A DNA stretch of 64,000 nucleotides, taken from positions 1 through 64,000 of the forward strand of contig NZ_QRAN01000008.1 in the NCBI RefSeq assembly GCF_003457605.1, in the 5' to 3' direction. The notes under the pieces were generated by a model. That model was not told the origin of the DNA and did not search any database. It saw only the letters and a program-made list of their open reading frames with translations. How positions within the stretch are numbered: the stretch's first letter is position 1; each line of letters opens with the position of its first letter. Position numbers and translations under genes: made by a program. Positions 17,494 through 31,024 of the stretch are shown piece by piece. This DNA comes from Seongchinamella sediminis. Its GTDB lineage: Bacteria; Pseudomonadota; Gammaproteobacteria; Pseudomonadales; Halieaceae.

Positions 17494-19038
17494 TTACCAG
17501 GTTTGAGTCGACTTGAACTTCTCGATCGCGGCCTTGAAGCTGCCCTCGATCTCGTCGTTGTAGTCACCGCTCTCGACAATGCTGCTCATCAGGTCGCCGT
17601 GCTCGGCATGCATGTAGGACAGCAGCGCGTGTTCGAAATCGCCAATCTTGGCCACCTCAACGTCGTTCAGGTAACCCTCGTTGGCGGCGTACAGCACCAG
17701 GCCCATTTCAGCAATGGACTGCGGCGAGTACTGCTTCTGCTTCATCAGCTCGGTTACCCGTTCACCGTGGTCCAGCTGGGCCTTGGTGGCATCGTCCAGG
17801 TCAGAAGCGAACTGGGAGAATGCAGCCAGTTCGCGGTACTGCGCCAGCGCGGTACGGACACCGCCGGACAGCTTCTTCATGATCTTGGTCTGGGCTGCAC
17901 CACCTACCCGCGATACCGAGATACCGGCGTTCATCGCCGGGCGGATACCCGCGTTGAACATATCCGCTTCCAGGAAGATCTGGCCGTCGGTGATGGAGAT
18001 CACGTTGGTCGGTACGAAGGCGGATACGTCCCCGGCCTGCGTCTCGATGACCGGCAGGGCGGTCAATGAGCCGGTCTGGCCCTTGACTTCACCGTTGGTG
18101 AACTTCTCGACGTAGTCGGCGTTAACCCGGGCAGCTCGTTCCAGCAGGCGCGAGTGCAGGTAGAAGACGTCACCGGGATAGGCTTCACGGCCCGGGGGGC
18201 GACGCAGCAGCAGGGAGATCTGGCGGTAGGCCCAGGCCTGCTTGGTCAGGTCATCGTAAATGATCAGGGCATCTTCACCGCGGTCGCGGTAGTACTCGCC
18301 CATGGTGCAGCCGGCGAAGGGCGCCAGGTACTGCATGGCGGCCGGGTCGGATGCGGTGGCGGCAACCACAATGGTGTGCTCCATGGCGCCGTGCTCTTCC
18401 AGCTTGCGCACAACCGCGGCGACGGAAGATGCCTTCTGGCCAACGGCCACGTAGACGCACTTAATGCCGGAACCTTTCTGGTTGATGATGGCGTCAACCG
18501 CAATCGCGGTCTTGCCGATCTGGCGGTCGCCGATGATCAGCTCACGCTGGCCGCGGCCGATGGGCACCATGGAGTCAACCGCTTTCAGGCCGATCTGTAC
18601 CGGCTCGTCGACCGACTGACGGGCGATAACGCCGGGAGCAACTTTCTCCAGGGCATCGGTCATGGAAGCGTTGACGGGGCCTTTACCGTCGATGGGGTTA
18701 CCCAGGGCGTCTACCACCCGGCCCTGCAGTTCGGGGCCTACGGGTACTTCCAGGATGCGGCCGGTGCAACGGCAGCTCTGGCCTTCCGCCAGGCCCTTGT
18801 AATCGCCGAGGATTACCGCACCGACGGAGTCGCGCTCCAGGTTCAGCGCCATACCGTAGATGCCGCCTTCAAATTCAATCATCTCACCGTACATTACGTC
18901 GGCGAGACCGTGGATACGAATGATACCGTCGGTTACGGAAACCACGGTGCCTTCGTTGCGAGCTTCCGACGACACATCGAGTGAATCGATGCGCGACTTG
19001 ATGATCTCGCTAATCTCAGATGGATTCAGTTGCTGCAT
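17494..19038 (-). CDS. atpA: F0F1 ATP synthase subunit alpha
   Basis: The 514-residue noncatalytic nucleotide-binding subunit starts with [17 protein letters not shown]. It carries the Walker A motif GDRQIGKT in the middle domain, with [16 protein letters not shown] and [12 protein letters not shown] further on. Length equals that of typical gammaproteobacterial subunits (about 513). It follows atpH after 22 bases. Confidence 0.97.
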   Translation of the reverse strand: MQQLNPSEISEIIKSRIDSLDVSSEARNEGTVVSVTDGIIRIHGLADVMYGEMIEFEGGIYGMALNLERDSVGAVILGDYKGLAEGQSCRCTGRILEVPVGPELQGRVVDALGNPIDGKGPVNASMTDALEKVAPGVIARQSVDEPVQIGLKAVDSMVPIGRGQRELIIGDRQIGKTAIAVDAIINQKGSGIKCVYVAVGQKASSVAAVVRKLEEHGAMEHTIVVAATASDPAAMQYLAPFAGCTMGEYYRDRGEDALIIYDDLTKQAWAYRQISLLLRRPPGREAYPGDVFYLHSRLLERAARVNADYVEKFTNGEVKGQTGSLTALPVIETQAGDVSAFVPTNVISITDGQIFLEADMFNAGIRPAMNAGISVSRVGGAAQTKIMKKLSGGVRTALAQYRELAAFSQFASDLDDATKAQLDHGERVTELMKQKQYSPQSIAEMGLVLYAANEGYLNDVEVAKIGDFEHALLSYMHAEHGDLMSSIVESGDYNDEIEGSFKAAIEKFKSTQTW

Positions 19039-19060
19039 GCTCTGTTCCTCAATCCTAATG

Positions 19061-19597
19061 CTAGGAATTCATTGCTTCGGCCAGCTTGTTCAGCCTGCCG
19101 CGCACGGAGCCATCGATCACCAGATCACCGGCCCTGATTAATACGCCACCCAGAAGGTCCTGGTCAGTGGAGGTGCTTACCTTCACTTCGCGCTCGAGTT
19201 TCCTGCCCAGTACATCCGCCAGCCTGTTTGCGGTCTCTTCGCTCAGGTCGAAGGCGGAGACAACTTCCACGTTTACCGACTTCTCCAGGTTCGACTTCAG
19301 CAGTTCGAACTGATCGGCAATGACCGGCAGCAGTGACAGGCGCTTGTTGGAAGCGAGAATACTGATGAAATTCTTCACTTCCTGGCCAGTTGCGTCGCCG
19401 CAAACCTCGTTCATGGTTTGCGCCTGCTGTTCATCGGTCAGGGACGGGTTGTCCAGTACCGAGTCCATGCCCTCGTTGGCGGCAACCGCAGCGGCGGTGG
19501 CCAACTGTTGTGACCACTGGGCCAGCGCGTTGTGCTCGCGGGCGTACTCGAAAGCGGCCTTGGCGTAAGGGCGTGCCAGTGTGCTTAGTTCAGCCAT
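19061..19597 (-). CDS. atpH: F0F1 ATP synthase subunit delta
   Basis: The 178-residue peripheral-stalk subunit links F1 to the b subunits. The N-terminal helical domain ([15 protein letters not shown]) and C-terminal [23 protein letters not shown] match the OSCP/delta family. The start is ATG 19597 ([11 protein letters not shown]), preceded by GAGGGAG; a longer frame from 19720 would overlap atpF and is rejected. Confidence 0.95.
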   Translation of the reverse strand: MAELSTLARPYAKAAFEYAREHNALAQWSQQLATAAAVAANEGMDSVLDNPSLTDEQQAQTMNEVCGDATGQEVKNFISILASNKRLSLLPVIADQFELLKSNLEKSVNVEVVSAFDLSEETANRLADVLGRKLEREVKVSTSTDQDLLGGVLIRAGDLVIDGSVRGRLNKLAEAMNS

Positions 19598-19610
19598 AGC
19601 TCCCTCGCGA

Positions 19611-20081
19611 TTACAGCTCTGAGGCCAGCTTCTCGACCAGCTCGTTATGAGCATCCCGGTCGATAGCGGCACCCAGAACCTTTTCGGCGCCGGCCAGAGA
19701 CAGTGCGGCCACCTGGCCACGCAGCTGTTCCCGCGCGCGGTTGGTTTCCTGCTCGATCTCTGCCTGTGCAGAGGCCTTCACGCGATCCGCCTCGACAATC
19801 GCCGCGTCCTTGGCTTCTTCAACCAGCTGCGCTGCGCGCTTGTTAGCGGCATCGACAATGCCCGCGGCCTCTGCCTTGGCTTCCTTCAGGCGCTCTACCG
19901 CCTTCTCCTTCGCCAGTTCCAGGTCGTGGCTCGCGCGGTCGGCGGCGGCCAGGCCATCGGCAATTTTCTTCTCGCGTTCTTCCATGGCGGCCAGGATAGG
20001 CGGCCAAACGAACTTCATGCAGAACCACACGAAGCAGACAAACGCGATCATCTGTCCAATAAGCGTAAGATTTATATTCAC
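19611..20081 (-). CDS. atpF: F0F1 ATP synthase subunit b
   Basis: The 156-residue peripheral-stalk subunit has one N-terminal membrane helix ([20 protein letters not shown]) followed by a long charged, Ala-rich coiled coil beginning about residue 34 ([19 protein letters not shown]). Length is that of the E. coli protein. It lies between atpE and atpH as expected. Confidence 0.96.
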   Translation of the reverse strand: MNINLTLIGQMIAFVCFVWFCMKFVWPPILAAMEEREKKIADGLAAADRASHDLELAKEKAVERLKEAKAEAAGIVDAANKRAAQLVEEAKDAAIVEADRVKASAQAEIEQETNRAREQLRGQVAALSLAGAEKVLGAAIDRDAHNELVEKLASEL

Positions 20082-20149
20082 GCTCTTCTCCTCACAGGTT
20101 GTAGGGGGCCAGCCAAAACCACTGCGGCCCCGTTAAACAATATCTCTTA

Positions 20150-20386
<237 letters not shown>

Positions 20387-20421
20387 CTAGAGTTTAAAGA
20401 ACCAAGTTGATTGAAAGTTGA

Positions 20422-21306
<885 letters not shown>

Positions 21307-21336
21307 TTATCGGAACTCTTGCGTTTGTCTCTCATT

Positions 21337-21720
21337 TCACTGGCTGCGGGTCAGCAGCAGCCAGCTACCAATAATCTGTATTGCCAGCATTGCCAGGTAA
21401 CCGGCAAATACGGCCAGGCCACTGATCGGCCGCACCGTTGCAAAGACAACGGCAAACCCGGCAACACTCAGCAAAAACTTGCCGATTTCCCCAGCGTAGC
21501 TGGACCGGGCCACTGCCCTGGCGGATGTCGCCCCCCGCCAGCGAAAGGCAAGCCGGGAGAAATAAGCCTGCGGCACGATGGCAATCAAGCCTCCGGCTGC
21601 CAGTGACCAGGCCAACACCTGGTCGTATGCCAATAAAGGAAGGCACAGCAATGTCAGGATCGCCAGTTGAGCCAGAGTGATGCGATGAACAGGAGGACGT
21701 GCTATTTCAGCACCGGGCAT
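21337..21720 (-). CDS. atpI: ATP synthase protein I
   Basis: The 127-residue protein has four predicted membrane segments (LAILTLLCLPLLAYDQVLAWSLAAGGLIAIVP, then FLLSVAGFAVVFATVRPI and GYLAMLAIQIIGSWLLLTR). AtpI assists assembly of the c-ring and may help Mg2+ supply. It is first in the operon, about 60 bases downstream of the likely transcription start, and 30 bases from atpB. Confidence 0.85.
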   Translation of the reverse strand: MPGAEIARPPVHRITLAQLAILTLLCLPLLAYDQVLAWSLAAGGLIAIVPQAYFSRLAFRWRGATSARAVARSSYAGEIGKFLLSVAGFAVVFATVRPISGLAVFAGYLAMLAIQIIGSWLLLTRSQ

Positions 21721-21785
21721 GTCTGCCTCTCGCTACTCCCCTAACCAATAGCCACACGGGATTCATCCTCGTTCAGGGCGCGCGC

Positions 21786-21814
21786 ATTATAGGGTGATTG
21801 AGGGGCGGGTTCAA
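21786..21814 (-). promoter_or_regulatory. Strong sigma70 promoter of the atp operon
   Basis: On the minus strand TTGAAC (21809-21814) and a perfect TATAAT (21786-21791) are spaced by 17 bases, placing the start of transcription near 21779, about 60 bases before atpI. The same hexamer pair occurs at the mnmG promoter. Confidence 0.8.
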
Positions 21815-22115
21815 CCGCGCTATCGTCGCTATCGATATTAAAAATAAACGCTTTTAGGGGCAATTTCCCGACACGATGGTCGGCTTATTGCCGCGGTTAT
21901 TCGCCTGGTGGCTTATATGGTGTACTGATTATTTTCTATCCACCAGATGATGTGGATCAGTGCCAGAGTCACCGCTCCAGCGCCCTTGGTCCCCTCATTC
22001 TGTCACTTTCACAGCGGAAATTTTCGCCATCACTGCCGTCATTGCGGCGCACACCGGAATGCATCCATTGGGTGGGGGAAGTGAATTCCGGCATGCCGTG
22101 ATGAGCGCTACGCGC
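21815..22115. other. Gene-free spacer between parB and the atp promoter, with REP-like palindromes
   Basis: No convincing reading frame is present. Near parB there are several dyads: CCGGAAT (22054-22060) with ATTCCGG (22085-22091), the palindrome CGGCATGCCG (22089-22098), and TGAGCGC-TAC-GCGCTCA (22102-22118) overlapping the parB stop. The phrase starting CCGTCATTGCGGC at 22036 resembles common intergenic palindromic repeats of proteobacteria. They may fold and end parB transcription, though no T-run follows. Confidence 0.35.
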
Positions 22116-23009
22116 TCACTTGATGTGCGCAAGAATCCCGTCCAGTTCATCCAGGGAGCTGTAGTTCAGCACCAGCTTGCCCTTACCGCCAGCACCGTGC
22201 TGGATCTGCACTTTGGTACCCAGCCGCTGGGACAGGTCGTCCTGCAGGTGGCGAATGTTCGGGTCGATGGTTTTTGCCGGCGCTGGCTTGTCTTTGCTCG
22301 CGAGCATGTTGCGCACCAGGGCCTCGGTCTGGCGCACCGACATGCCCTTGCCCACCACCTGGGCGGCGGCGTGGGACTGGTCACCCCCGGTCAAGCCCAG
22401 CAATGCCCGGGCATGGCCCATTTCCAGGTCACCGTGTTCAACCAGCCGGCGGACGTCTTCCTGCAGGGTCATCAGTCGCAACAGGTTGGTCACCGTGGAC
22501 CGGGATTTGCCCACCGCGTTGGCGACTTCCTGCTGGGTGAGGTCAAATTCCTGCTGCAGCCTCTGCAGCGACGCGGCTTCCTCGATAGGGTTGAGGTCCT
22601 CCCGCTGGATATTCTCGATCAGGGCCATGGCGATGGCGGCCTCGTCGGGCACATCGCGGATCACCGCCGGAATGGTGTCGAGACCGGCCAGCTGGGTGGC
22701 GCGCCAGCGGCGCTCACCGGCGATGATCTCATACTTGCGGTCGGAAACGGGCCGCACCACAATGGGTTGCATGACCCCCTGGGCCTTGATGCTGTCGGCG
22801 AGCTCCTGCAGGGATTCGGGCTCCATGTCCCGGCGTGGCTGGTACTTGCCGCGCTGAATCAGGTCCACGGCCAGTGATTTCAGGGTGTTGTCCGGGTCGG
22901 CTGCCACCTCCGCCACCGGCGTTTCTGCGGCCTCGGCGGCTGCACTGGCGGTGGCGCTGGCACCCAAGAGGGCATCGAGGCCTCTTCCCAGGGAGCGTTT
23001 TTTCGACAT
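22116..23009 (-). CDS. parB: Chromosome-partitioning protein ParB
   Basis: The 297-residue CTP-dependent DNA clamp loads at parS. It has the N-terminal GRGLDALLG segment, the CTPase-type motifs GERRWRA and ENIQRE, the HTH around LTQQEVANAVGKSRSTVTNLLRLM, and a C-terminal dimerisation region. I chose ATG 23009 (MSKKRSLG), with GGAG at 7 bases, over GTG 23015. It lies 12 bases after parA. Two palindromic parS sites are found about 29 kb away inside recF. Confidence 0.95.
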   Translation of the reverse strand: MSKKRSLGRGLDALLGASATASAAAEAAETPVAEVAADPDNTLKSLAVDLIQRGKYQPRRDMEPESLQELADSIKAQGVMQPIVVRPVSDRKYEIIAGERRWRATQLAGLDTIPAVIRDVPDEAAIAMALIENIQREDLNPIEEAASLQRLQQEFDLTQQEVANAVGKSRSTVTNLLRLMTLQEDVRRLVEHGDLEMGHARALLGLTGGDQSHAAAQVVGKGMSVRQTEALVRNMLASKDKPAPAKTIDPNIRHLQDDLSQRLGTKVQIQHGAGGKGKLVLNYSSLDELDGILAHIK

Positions 23010-23021
23010 CCTCACTCTCCG

Positions 23022-23849
23022 TTACTCTGCTGCCGGAAGGGGCGCCGCTACGCCCGCCACTGGCGTTCCCGCCGCCTGGGCCAGCTTCTCCTCACGGCGG
23101 ATGATTTCCCCCGCCAGCGCCATATAGGCCTTGGACCCGCGGGAGAACCGGTCGTAATACATGGCGGGAATACCGTGGCTGGGCGCTTCCGCCAGGCGCA
23201 CATTGCGCGGCACCACCGTGCGGTATACCTTCTCGCCGAAGTGGCTGTGGAGCTGGTTGGACACCTCGTTGGTAAGGCTGTTGCGGGGGTCATACATGGT
23301 GCGCAGTATGCCCTCTATCTGCAGTTGCGGATTCACGGTTTCGGCTATCTGGGAAATGGTGCGCATCAGGTCAGACAGGCCCTCGAGGGCAAAATACTCG
23401 CACTGCATGGTAATTATCACGCCGTCCGCCGCCACCAGTGCGTTCAGGGTCAGCATATTCAGTGACGGCGGACAGTCGATCAGCATGTAATCATAGGCTG
23501 CGGAGGCTTCCCGCAGCGCCGCCCGCAGCCTGCGCTCCTTGTGTTCCACCTCGATCAGCTCCACTTCGGCGGCTGTCAGGTCGCTGTTTGAGGGCAGCAC
23601 GTCGAAACCGCTGTCGGCGGCATGTTGCGCCACCTGGCTGACCGGGGCCCGGTTCACCAGCACATCGTAAATACTGCGCTCAACACTGTACTTGTCGATG
23701 CCGCTGCCCATGGTGGCATTGCCCTGGGGATCCAGGTCCACCAGCAGCACGCGCTTTTTCATGGCCGCCAGCGAGGCAGCCAGGTTGACACAAGTCGTGG
23801 TCTTCCCGACGCCCCCTTTCTGGTTGGCAATTGCGATAATTCTGGCCAC
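23022..23849 (-). CDS. parA: Chromosome-partitioning ATPase ParA (Soj)
   Basis: The 275-residue ATPase works with ParB to move origins apart. It opens with the deviant Walker [23 protein letters not shown], then [16 protein letters not shown] and [14 protein letters not shown]. Its length and lack of an N-terminal HTH mark the chromosomal Soj type. It follows rsmG in the conserved mnmG-rsmG-parA-parB order. Confidence 0.96.
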   Translation of the reverse strand: MARIIAIANQKGGVGKTTTCVNLAASLAAMKKRVLLVDLDPQGNATMGSGIDKYSVERSIYDVLVNRAPVSQVAQHAADSGFDVLPSNSDLTAAEVELIEVEHKERRLRAALREASAAYDYMLIDCPPSLNMLTLNALVAADGVIITMQCEYFALEGLSDLMRTISQIAETVNPQLQIEGILRTMYDPRNSLTNEVSNQLHSHFGEKVYRTVVPRNVRLAEAPSHGIPAMYYDRFSRGSKAYMALAGEIIRREEKLAQAAGTPVAGVAAPLPAAE

Positions 23850-23877
23850 AAAATCCCCTGGTCTGTTGTTGGCGCTA

Positions 23878-24513
23878 TCAGTCGCGCAAAGTCATCACCA
23901 CCAGGTGCCGTTGCTCCCCCAGCCCCGGCACCGCGAGCGGATGCACGGCCTGGATCTGGCAGCAGTCTTCCACGGCGGCAATCTCTGCCTCTGGAAAGGC
24001 GCCTTTCATGGCGAGAAAGCGTCCCCCGGGTGCCAGCAGGTGGCGGCAACCGGAGACCATATCCGCCAGCGAGGCGAATGCCCGCGACAGCACTGTGTCG
24101 AAGGGACTCTGGTCAAAGGCCTCCACCCGCGCCTGATGAACGGTCATATTATCCAAGCCCAGCGCAGTTTTCACCTGAAACAGGAAACGGGTCTTTTTGC
24201 CGTTGCTGTCCAGCAGGTGGAATTCCCGTTCGGGAAACAGGATCGACAGCGGCACGCCCGGCAGGCCGCCGCCGGTGCCTACATCCAGCAGGCGCTGGCC
24301 GCTGAGGTGCGCTGCCACAGCCAGGCTGTCGAGCAGGTGCCTGGTGACCATTTGCCGGGGTTCGCGCACCGCGGTCAGGTTATAGGCGCGGTTCCACTTG
24401 ACCATCAACGCCAGGTAGGTCAGGAGCTGACCCTGTTCTTCCTGCGTACCGACGCCCAGACTGGCACAACCCCGCGCCAGCCTGTCACTCAGCGCTGCGT
24501 CCAGGTCAGGCAA
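23878..24513 (-). CDS. rsmG: 16S rRNA (guanine527-N7)-methyltransferase
   Basis: The 211-residue Rossmann methyltransferase modifies G527 of 16S rRNA. The SAM-binding motif is [13 protein letters not shown] with the acidic [13 protein letters not shown] strand after it; [12 protein letters not shown] is the usual N-terminal signature. The start is TTG at 24513, overlapping the mnmG stop by 8 bases and without a clear SD, so reinitiation after mnmG is likely. Confidence 0.94.
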   Translation of the reverse strand: MPDLDAALSDRLARGCASLGVGTQEEQGQLLTYLALMVKWNRAYNLTAVREPRQMVTRHLLDSLAVAAHLSGQRLLDVGTGGGLPGVPLSILFPEREFHLLDSNGKKTRFLFQVKTALGLDNMTVHQARVEAFDQSPFDTVLSRAFASLADMVSGCRHLLAPGGRFLAMKGAFPEAEIAAVEDCCQIQAVHPLAVPGLGEQRHLVVMTLRD

Positions 24514-26410
24514 GTTTGCGCGCGTCGCTGCCGGCAGCAGCCAGCGCTCCCCGCTTCTTCAGGTAGATCAGCAACAGGGAGACGGCGGCGGGCGTGACCC
24601 CGGGAATACGGCCGGCCCGGGCCAGGGTGTCGGGGCGGGCATGGCCCAGCTTCTGCTTCACCTCATTGGACAGGCCATCCACCTGCGCATAGTCGAGATC
24701 TGCCGGCAGTCGGGTGTTTTCATAGCGGCGCAGGCGGTCGATTTCGCCCTGCTGGCGCTCGATATAGCCGGCGTACTTGGCCTGGATGGCCACCTGCTCG
24801 GCGGCTTCCCGGTCAGGCGTGGGTTCGCCCTTGAGGCTGGCGATATCGGCGTACTCCAGTTCCGGCCGCTTGAGCAGGTCCGCCAGGGAATACTCGCGGG
24901 CCAGCGGGCTGGTCAGTTTGCCGGCCAGTTGCCCGGCTTCATCGCTGCCCGGCTGGATCCAGGTGCTGCCCAGGCGCGCCGTCTCGGCGGCAATGGCCTC
25001 GCGCTTGTGCTCGAAACGGCGCCAGCGGGCGTCGTCGACCAGGCCCAGCTGGCGACCTTTTTCCGTCAGGCGCAGATCGGCGTTGTCCTCGCGCAGCAGC
25101 AGCCGGTGCTCGGCGCGGGAGGTAAACATGCGGTAGGGCTCGATGGTACCCATGGTAATCAGGTCGTCCACCAGCACCCCGATGTAGGCCTCGTCACGGC
25201 GTGGGCACCAGGCTTCCTCCCCGCGCGCCGCAAGGGCCGCATTCAGCCCGGCCAGCAGGCCCTGGGCGGCGGCTTCCTCGTAACCGGTAGTGCCGTTGAT
25301 CTGGCCGGCAAAATACAGGCCCGGCAGCGCCCGGGTCTCCAGCGAGTACTGCAGGTCCCGGGGGTCGAAAAAGTCGTATTCGATGGCGTACCCGGGCCGG
25401 GTAATGTGGGCATTTTCGAAACCCTTGATGGAGTGCACCAGGTCGACCTGCACATCGAAGGGCAGGCTGGTGGAGATGCCATTGGGGTACAGCTCCGGGG
25501 TGGTGAGGCCCTCGGGCTCGATAAACACCTGGTGGGACGATTTGTCAGCAAAACGGTGGATCTTGTCTTCCACGCTGGGGCAGTAGCGCGGGCCAACGCC
25601 CTCGATCACCCCGGAGAACATGGGTGAACGGTCCAGGCTGGCGCGAATAATATCGTGGGTGCGTTCGTTGGTGTGGGTAATCCAGCAGCAGCGCTGTTGC
25701 GGGTGCTCGGCAACATCGCCCATAAAGGACATGACCGGCTGCGGCTGGTCGCCCCACTGCTCCTCGAGATCGGAGAAGTCCACGGTGCGGGCATCGATCC
25801 GCGGCGGCGTGCCGGTTTTCAGCCGCTCGACCCGGAACGGCAGCTCGCGCAGGCGCTGGGCCAGGGCAATGGAGGGCGGGTCACCGGCACGGCCACCGGC
25901 GCTGTTCTCCAGGCCGATATGCAATTTGCCGCCGAGGAAGGTGCCGGTGGTCAATACCACCCGCGGGGCCCGGAAGGTCACGCCCATCTGGGTGATCGCG
26001 CCGGCGACGGCCCCGTGCTCGATCAACAGGTCGTCCACCGGCTGCTGGAAAATACTCAGGTTTTCCTGCTGCTCGAGGATCTGGCGGATGGCATTGCGGT
26101 ACAGCACCCGGTCGGCCTGGGCGCGGGTCGCCCGCACCGCGGGACCCTTGCGCGAATTCAGCACCCGGAACTGGATACCAGCCCGGTCGGTGGCGCGGCC
26201 CATAGCGCCGCCCAGCGCGTCCACTTCCTTTACCAGGTGACTCTTGCCAATGCCGCCAATGGCCGGGTTGCAGGACATCTGGCCCAGGGTATCGACACTG
26301 TGGGTCAACAACAGCGTCCGGCAGCCCATGCGGGCAGCCGCCAGGCAGGCCTCGGTCCCGGCGTGGCCGCCGCCGATCACGATGACATCGAACTGTTGCT
26401 TGAATTCCAC
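24506..26410 (-). CDS. mnmG: tRNA uridine-5-carboxymethylaminomethyl modification enzyme MnmG
   Basis: The 634-residue FAD enzyme works with MnmE to modify wobble U34. It shows the FAD-binding [19 protein letters not shown], then [12 protein letters not shown]-like [22 protein letters not shown] and [18 protein letters not shown]. The start is GTG 26410 ([15 protein letters not shown]), preceded by a full AGGAGG at 10 bases. A longer frame from 26470 is excluded because a strong promoter places the transcription start near 26435. It is separated from its partner mnmE by a 19-kb accessory block. Confidence 0.96.
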   Translation of the reverse strand: MEFKQQFDVIVIGGGHAGTEACLAAARMGCRTLLLTHSVDTLGQMSCNPAIGGIGKSHLVKEVDALGGAMGRATDRAGIQFRVLNSRKGPAVRATRAQADRVLYRNAIRQILEQQENLSIFQQPVDDLLIEHGAVAGAITQMGVTFRAPRVVLTTGTFLGGKLHIGLENSAGGRAGDPPSIALAQRLRELPFRVERLKTGTPPRIDARTVDFSDLEEQWGDQPQPVMSFMGDVAEHPQQRCCWITHTNERTHDIIRASLDRSPMFSGVIEGVGPRYCPSVEDKIHRFADKSSHQVFIEPEGLTTPELYPNGISTSLPFDVQVDLVHSIKGFENAHITRPGYAIEYDFFDPRDLQYSLETRALPGLYFAGQINGTTGYEEAAAQGLLAGLNAALAARGEEAWCPRRDEAYIGVLVDDLITMGTIEPYRMFTSRAEHRLLLREDNADLRLTEKGRQLGLVDDARWRRFEHKREAIAAETARLGSTWIQPGSDEAGQLAGKLTSPLAREYSLADLLKRPELEYADIASLKGEPTPDREAAEQVAIQAKYAGYIERQQGEIDRLRRYENTRLPADLDYAQVDGLSNEVKQKLGHARPDTLARAGRIPGVTPAAVSLLLIYLKKRGALAAAGSDARKLA

Positions 26411-26441
26411 CCGGGTCCAACCTCCTGAGTTTGGGGGCGCG

Positions 26442-26470
26442 ATTATACGTGGGCCGCTGCTGGTGTTCAA
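26442..26470 (-). promoter_or_regulatory. Strong sigma70 promoter of mnmG-rsmG-parA-parB
   Basis: Minus-strand TTGAAC (26465-26470), 17-base spacer, perfect TATAAT (26442-26447). It fixes the mnmG start downstream, at GTG 26410, with a leader of about 25 bases carrying AGGAGG. Confidence 0.8.
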
Positions 26471-26601
26471 AAATTGTTCGCCGGTAAAAATGCCGGCCGC
26501 ACTGCCTTGGACAACGCTTCCGCAGCTCGTATAAAGTGACCCGCGGCGCGATTACCGTTGCGCCGGCCATCATTCACTGATCAAACAAGGGAACTACCAC
26601 T

Positions 26602-27855
26602 ATGGATTGGCTGCTGACGTTCCTGGCTGCTTTCAACGTTGCCTCTATGTACACCGTATTCAGCTCGCGGGTAAAACCGCGCAAGGCCGTGCCCTGGGGA
26701 ACCTTTGCCACTGCCCTGCTGGCGACTGAACTGGCCTGGATCTGGCTACCGTTGCAGGCGCTGCTGGCCTGGCTGCTGGCCATCGGCGGCGCCACCGACT
26801 CCACCCTCGGCAGCCTGGCAATGCTGGTACTGGTGGTGAGCTGGAGCGGACTCCTCTGGAGCATCTGGAAATCCACCCACGCCCGCGACACGGTAGAGAG
26901 CGCGCTGCTGGACGGTCTCGGTTACGGCTATCGCAGCGAGATTCCACCGGCGCGCAGCAGCACCCTGCGGCGTGAGGTCCGCTTTAACGACTGGCGCAGC
27001 CCCTTCGCCATGGGTGTACCCGGGGTCGAGGTAGTGCGCAACATTGCCTACGGTCCCCACGGTGTGCGCCAGCAGCTGGATATTTACCGGCCCCGGGTTA
27101 TTCCCGAGGGGGGTTGTCCGGTGCTGTTCCAGATCCACGGTGGCGCCTGGATGATCGGCGACAAAAAGCGCCAGGCGCTGCCCCTGATGTACCACCTGGC
27201 GAGCCGCGGCTGGATCTGCGTGGCGGCCAACTATCGCCTCAGTCCCAGCGTGGCTTTTCCCACCCACCTGCTGGACTGCAAGAAGGCGCTCTGCTGGATT
27301 CGGGAAAATGGCGCAGAATATGGTATGGATACCAGCTTCATTGCGGTCACCGGCGGCTCCGCCGGGGGCCATCTCGCCGCGCTGATGGGCTTGACGGCCA
27401 ATCGTCCCGAACTGCAGCCGGATAACCCGGATACCGACACCTCGCTACAGGCGGCAGTGCCCTTCTACGGTGTTTACGACTTCCTGGTGCGTTACGGCCA
27501 GCATCCCAACCGCGCTGTCTACCAGAAATTCCTCAACGGCAAGGTCATGCATGAGACGGTGGCGGACAACCCGGCACTGTGGGACCTGGCCTCCCCGGTT
27601 GCCCAGGTGCGCAGCGACGCCCCGCCGTTCATGGTGCTCCACGGCAGCCACGACAGCCTGGCCTCGGTCAGGGACGCGCAGGTATTCGTGGAAAAACTGG
27701 CGGACGAATCAGAGCAGCCCGTGGTCTACGTGGAAATGCCGGGCGCCGAACACGCCTGGGAGATCATGCATTCACTGCGCACCGAACACACGGTTGACGG
27801 GGTGCACCGCTTTCTGGAGTGGGCGCGGGTCCGGCACCGGGACGGGGCGGGCTAA
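26602..27855 (+). CDS. Membrane-anchored alpha/beta hydrolase, HSL-type esterase
   Basis: The 417-residue protein starts with about three hydrophobic segments (residues 1-20, 35-60, 70-90), then a hormone-sensitive-lipase-type esterase domain. The oxyanion motif is HGGAW near residue 178 and the nucleophile is in GGSAGGH near residue 254; the His lies near the end in EHAWEI and the Asp in HGSHDSLA. Substrate is probably an acyl or carboxyl ester. It converges on another hydrolase gene with a 4-base overlap and is divergent from mnmG. Confidence 0.85.
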   Translation: MDWLLTFLAAFNVASMYTVFSSRVKPRKAVPWGTFATALLATELAWIWLPLQALLAWLLAIGGATDSTLGSLAMLVLVVSWSGLLWSIWKSTHARDTVESALLDGLGYGYRSEIPPARSSTLRREVRFNDWRSPFAMGVPGVEVVRNIAYGPHGVRQQLDIYRPRVIPEGGCPVLFQIHGGAWMIGDKKRQALPLMYHLASRGWICVAANYRLSPSVAFPTHLLDCKKALCWIRENGAEYGMDTSFIAVTGGSAGGHLAALMGLTANRPELQPDNPDTDTSLQAAVPFYGVYDFLVRYGQHPNRAVYQKFLNGKVMHETVADNPALWDLASPVAQVRSDAPPFMVLHGSHDSLASVRDAQVFVEKLADESEQPVVYVEMPGAEHAWEIMHSLRTEHTVDGVHRFLEWARVRHRDGAG

Positions 27856-28685
27856 AGCCGCTGCTCGCACCAGGCCAGCAGGTCCGCCATTACCTGCTCC
27901 CGCTCAGGTTCGTTCAGAATCTCGTGGTACAGGTGGGGATAGAGCTTCAACTGCTTGTCCGCGGAGCTCACCGCATCGAACAGGAATTCAGCCCCCGCCG
28001 GGGAGGCCATGGAGTCCTGTTCACCGTGCATGATCAGCAGCGGCAGGCTGATTTCCCCGGCCCGCTGCTGGATCTCGTTCATCGCCGTGAACAGGCCGGC
28101 AACAAAGCCCGCTGACATCTTGCCGTGATTGACCAGCGGGTCCTCGACGTAGGCTTTAACCACCGCCGGGTCCCGGCTGACGCCGGTGGCATCCAGTTGC
28201 AGCACCCCCAGCCGCGGCGCTATCCGGGACAGCAGGCGGATAAGCGCCAGCTGCAGGAATCCCGGCTCCAGGTCGCTCTTGATGGCAGGACCGGACAGCG
28301 CGCAGCCGGCAAACTGCTGCTGGTGGCGCAACAGGAAACAGCTGCTGATCAAGCCGCCCATGCTGTGGCCGATGAGGATCATCGGCAAGCCGGGAAACCT
28401 CGCCGCCACCTGCTGCCGGAAGCGCTCCAGCGTTTCCAGGTGGTCATCGAAGCTGGCCATGTGGCCATAGTCCCCGTCGGAGCGACCGTGGCCGATATGA
28501 TCCAGTGCCGCGACCGCATAGGCATTGGCGCAGAACTGTTCGGCCACTGCCGCGTAGCGGCCACTGTGTTCGCCGGCCCCGTGGGCCAGCAGAATGACCG
28601 CCCGCGCCTCTTGCCCGGGCAGCCAGTACTGGTAATACACCGAATGCCCGGCGGCGCCCTCCAGCGTTCCTTCCTGATGTTGCAC
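27852..28685 (-). CDS. Alpha/beta hydrolase, monoacylglycerol-lipase-like (Hydrolase_4)
   Basis: The 277-residue protein has the serine-hydrolase motifs LAHGAGEHSGRYA, LDHIGHGRSDGD, the nucleophile elbow GHSMGG, Asp in HGEQDSMA and His in YPHLYHEILNEPE, typical of bacterial monoacylglycerol lipases/lysophospholipases. I chose GTG 28685, preceded by GGGAG; a longer frame to ATG 28787 adds an Arg-rich, non-family N terminus. It ends convergently with the previous hydrolase, overlapping by 4 bases. Confidence 0.85.
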   Translation of the reverse strand: MQHQEGTLEGAAGHSVYYQYWLPGQEARAVILLAHGAGEHSGRYAAVAEQFCANAYAVAALDHIGHGRSDGDYGHMASFDDHLETLERFRQQVAARFPGLPMILIGHSMGGLISSCFLLRHQQQFAGCALSGPAIKSDLEPGFLQLALIRLLSRIAPRLGVLQLDATGVSRDPAVVKAYVEDPLVNHGKMSAGFVAGLFTAMNEIQQRAGEISLPLLIMHGEQDSMASPAGAEFLFDAVSSADKQLKLYPHLYHEILNEPEREQVMADLLAWCEQRL

Positions 28686-28944
28686 GCTCGCTCCCCGTCC
28701 CCGTTCGTTGCGGAATTTGCCAATGTCGTCCCGGGGCTGGCGGGCCCGGGGACGCTGAGGATAAAACATATACCGGACACGGACCATGGTTGCCCGCGTT
28801 AAAACCGTTCTGGCGAAGCCTCAGCCAGATGCCGGTTGCGCCAGCGGCGACGGGTTACCAGGGCAGCGGTGCTTGTGCAAGCCGGCGCATTTTGGGTAGC
28901 ATGCAGGGGCGAGATCAAATAATAAACAGCATGGAGTCAGCAGT

Positions 28945-30939
<1,995 letters not shown>

Positions 30940-31024
30940 GCCCGTGGCCAGCGGGGCCCGCTGGTCCCGCTGCACATTACTCTCTTCGCTGATCTATAAT
31001 CCCGCAGCACCCAGGGAGAGAGCT

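Noticed and set aside
26411-26470. Longer mnmG start (20 extra residues)
   Set aside because: A TTGAAC-N17-TATAAT promoter lies inside that stretch and AGGAGG directs GTG 26410.
30953-30971. Terminator after hppA (CCAGCGGG/CCCGCTGG)
   Set aside because: The dyad has almost no loop and no T-run, so an intrinsic terminator is not supported.
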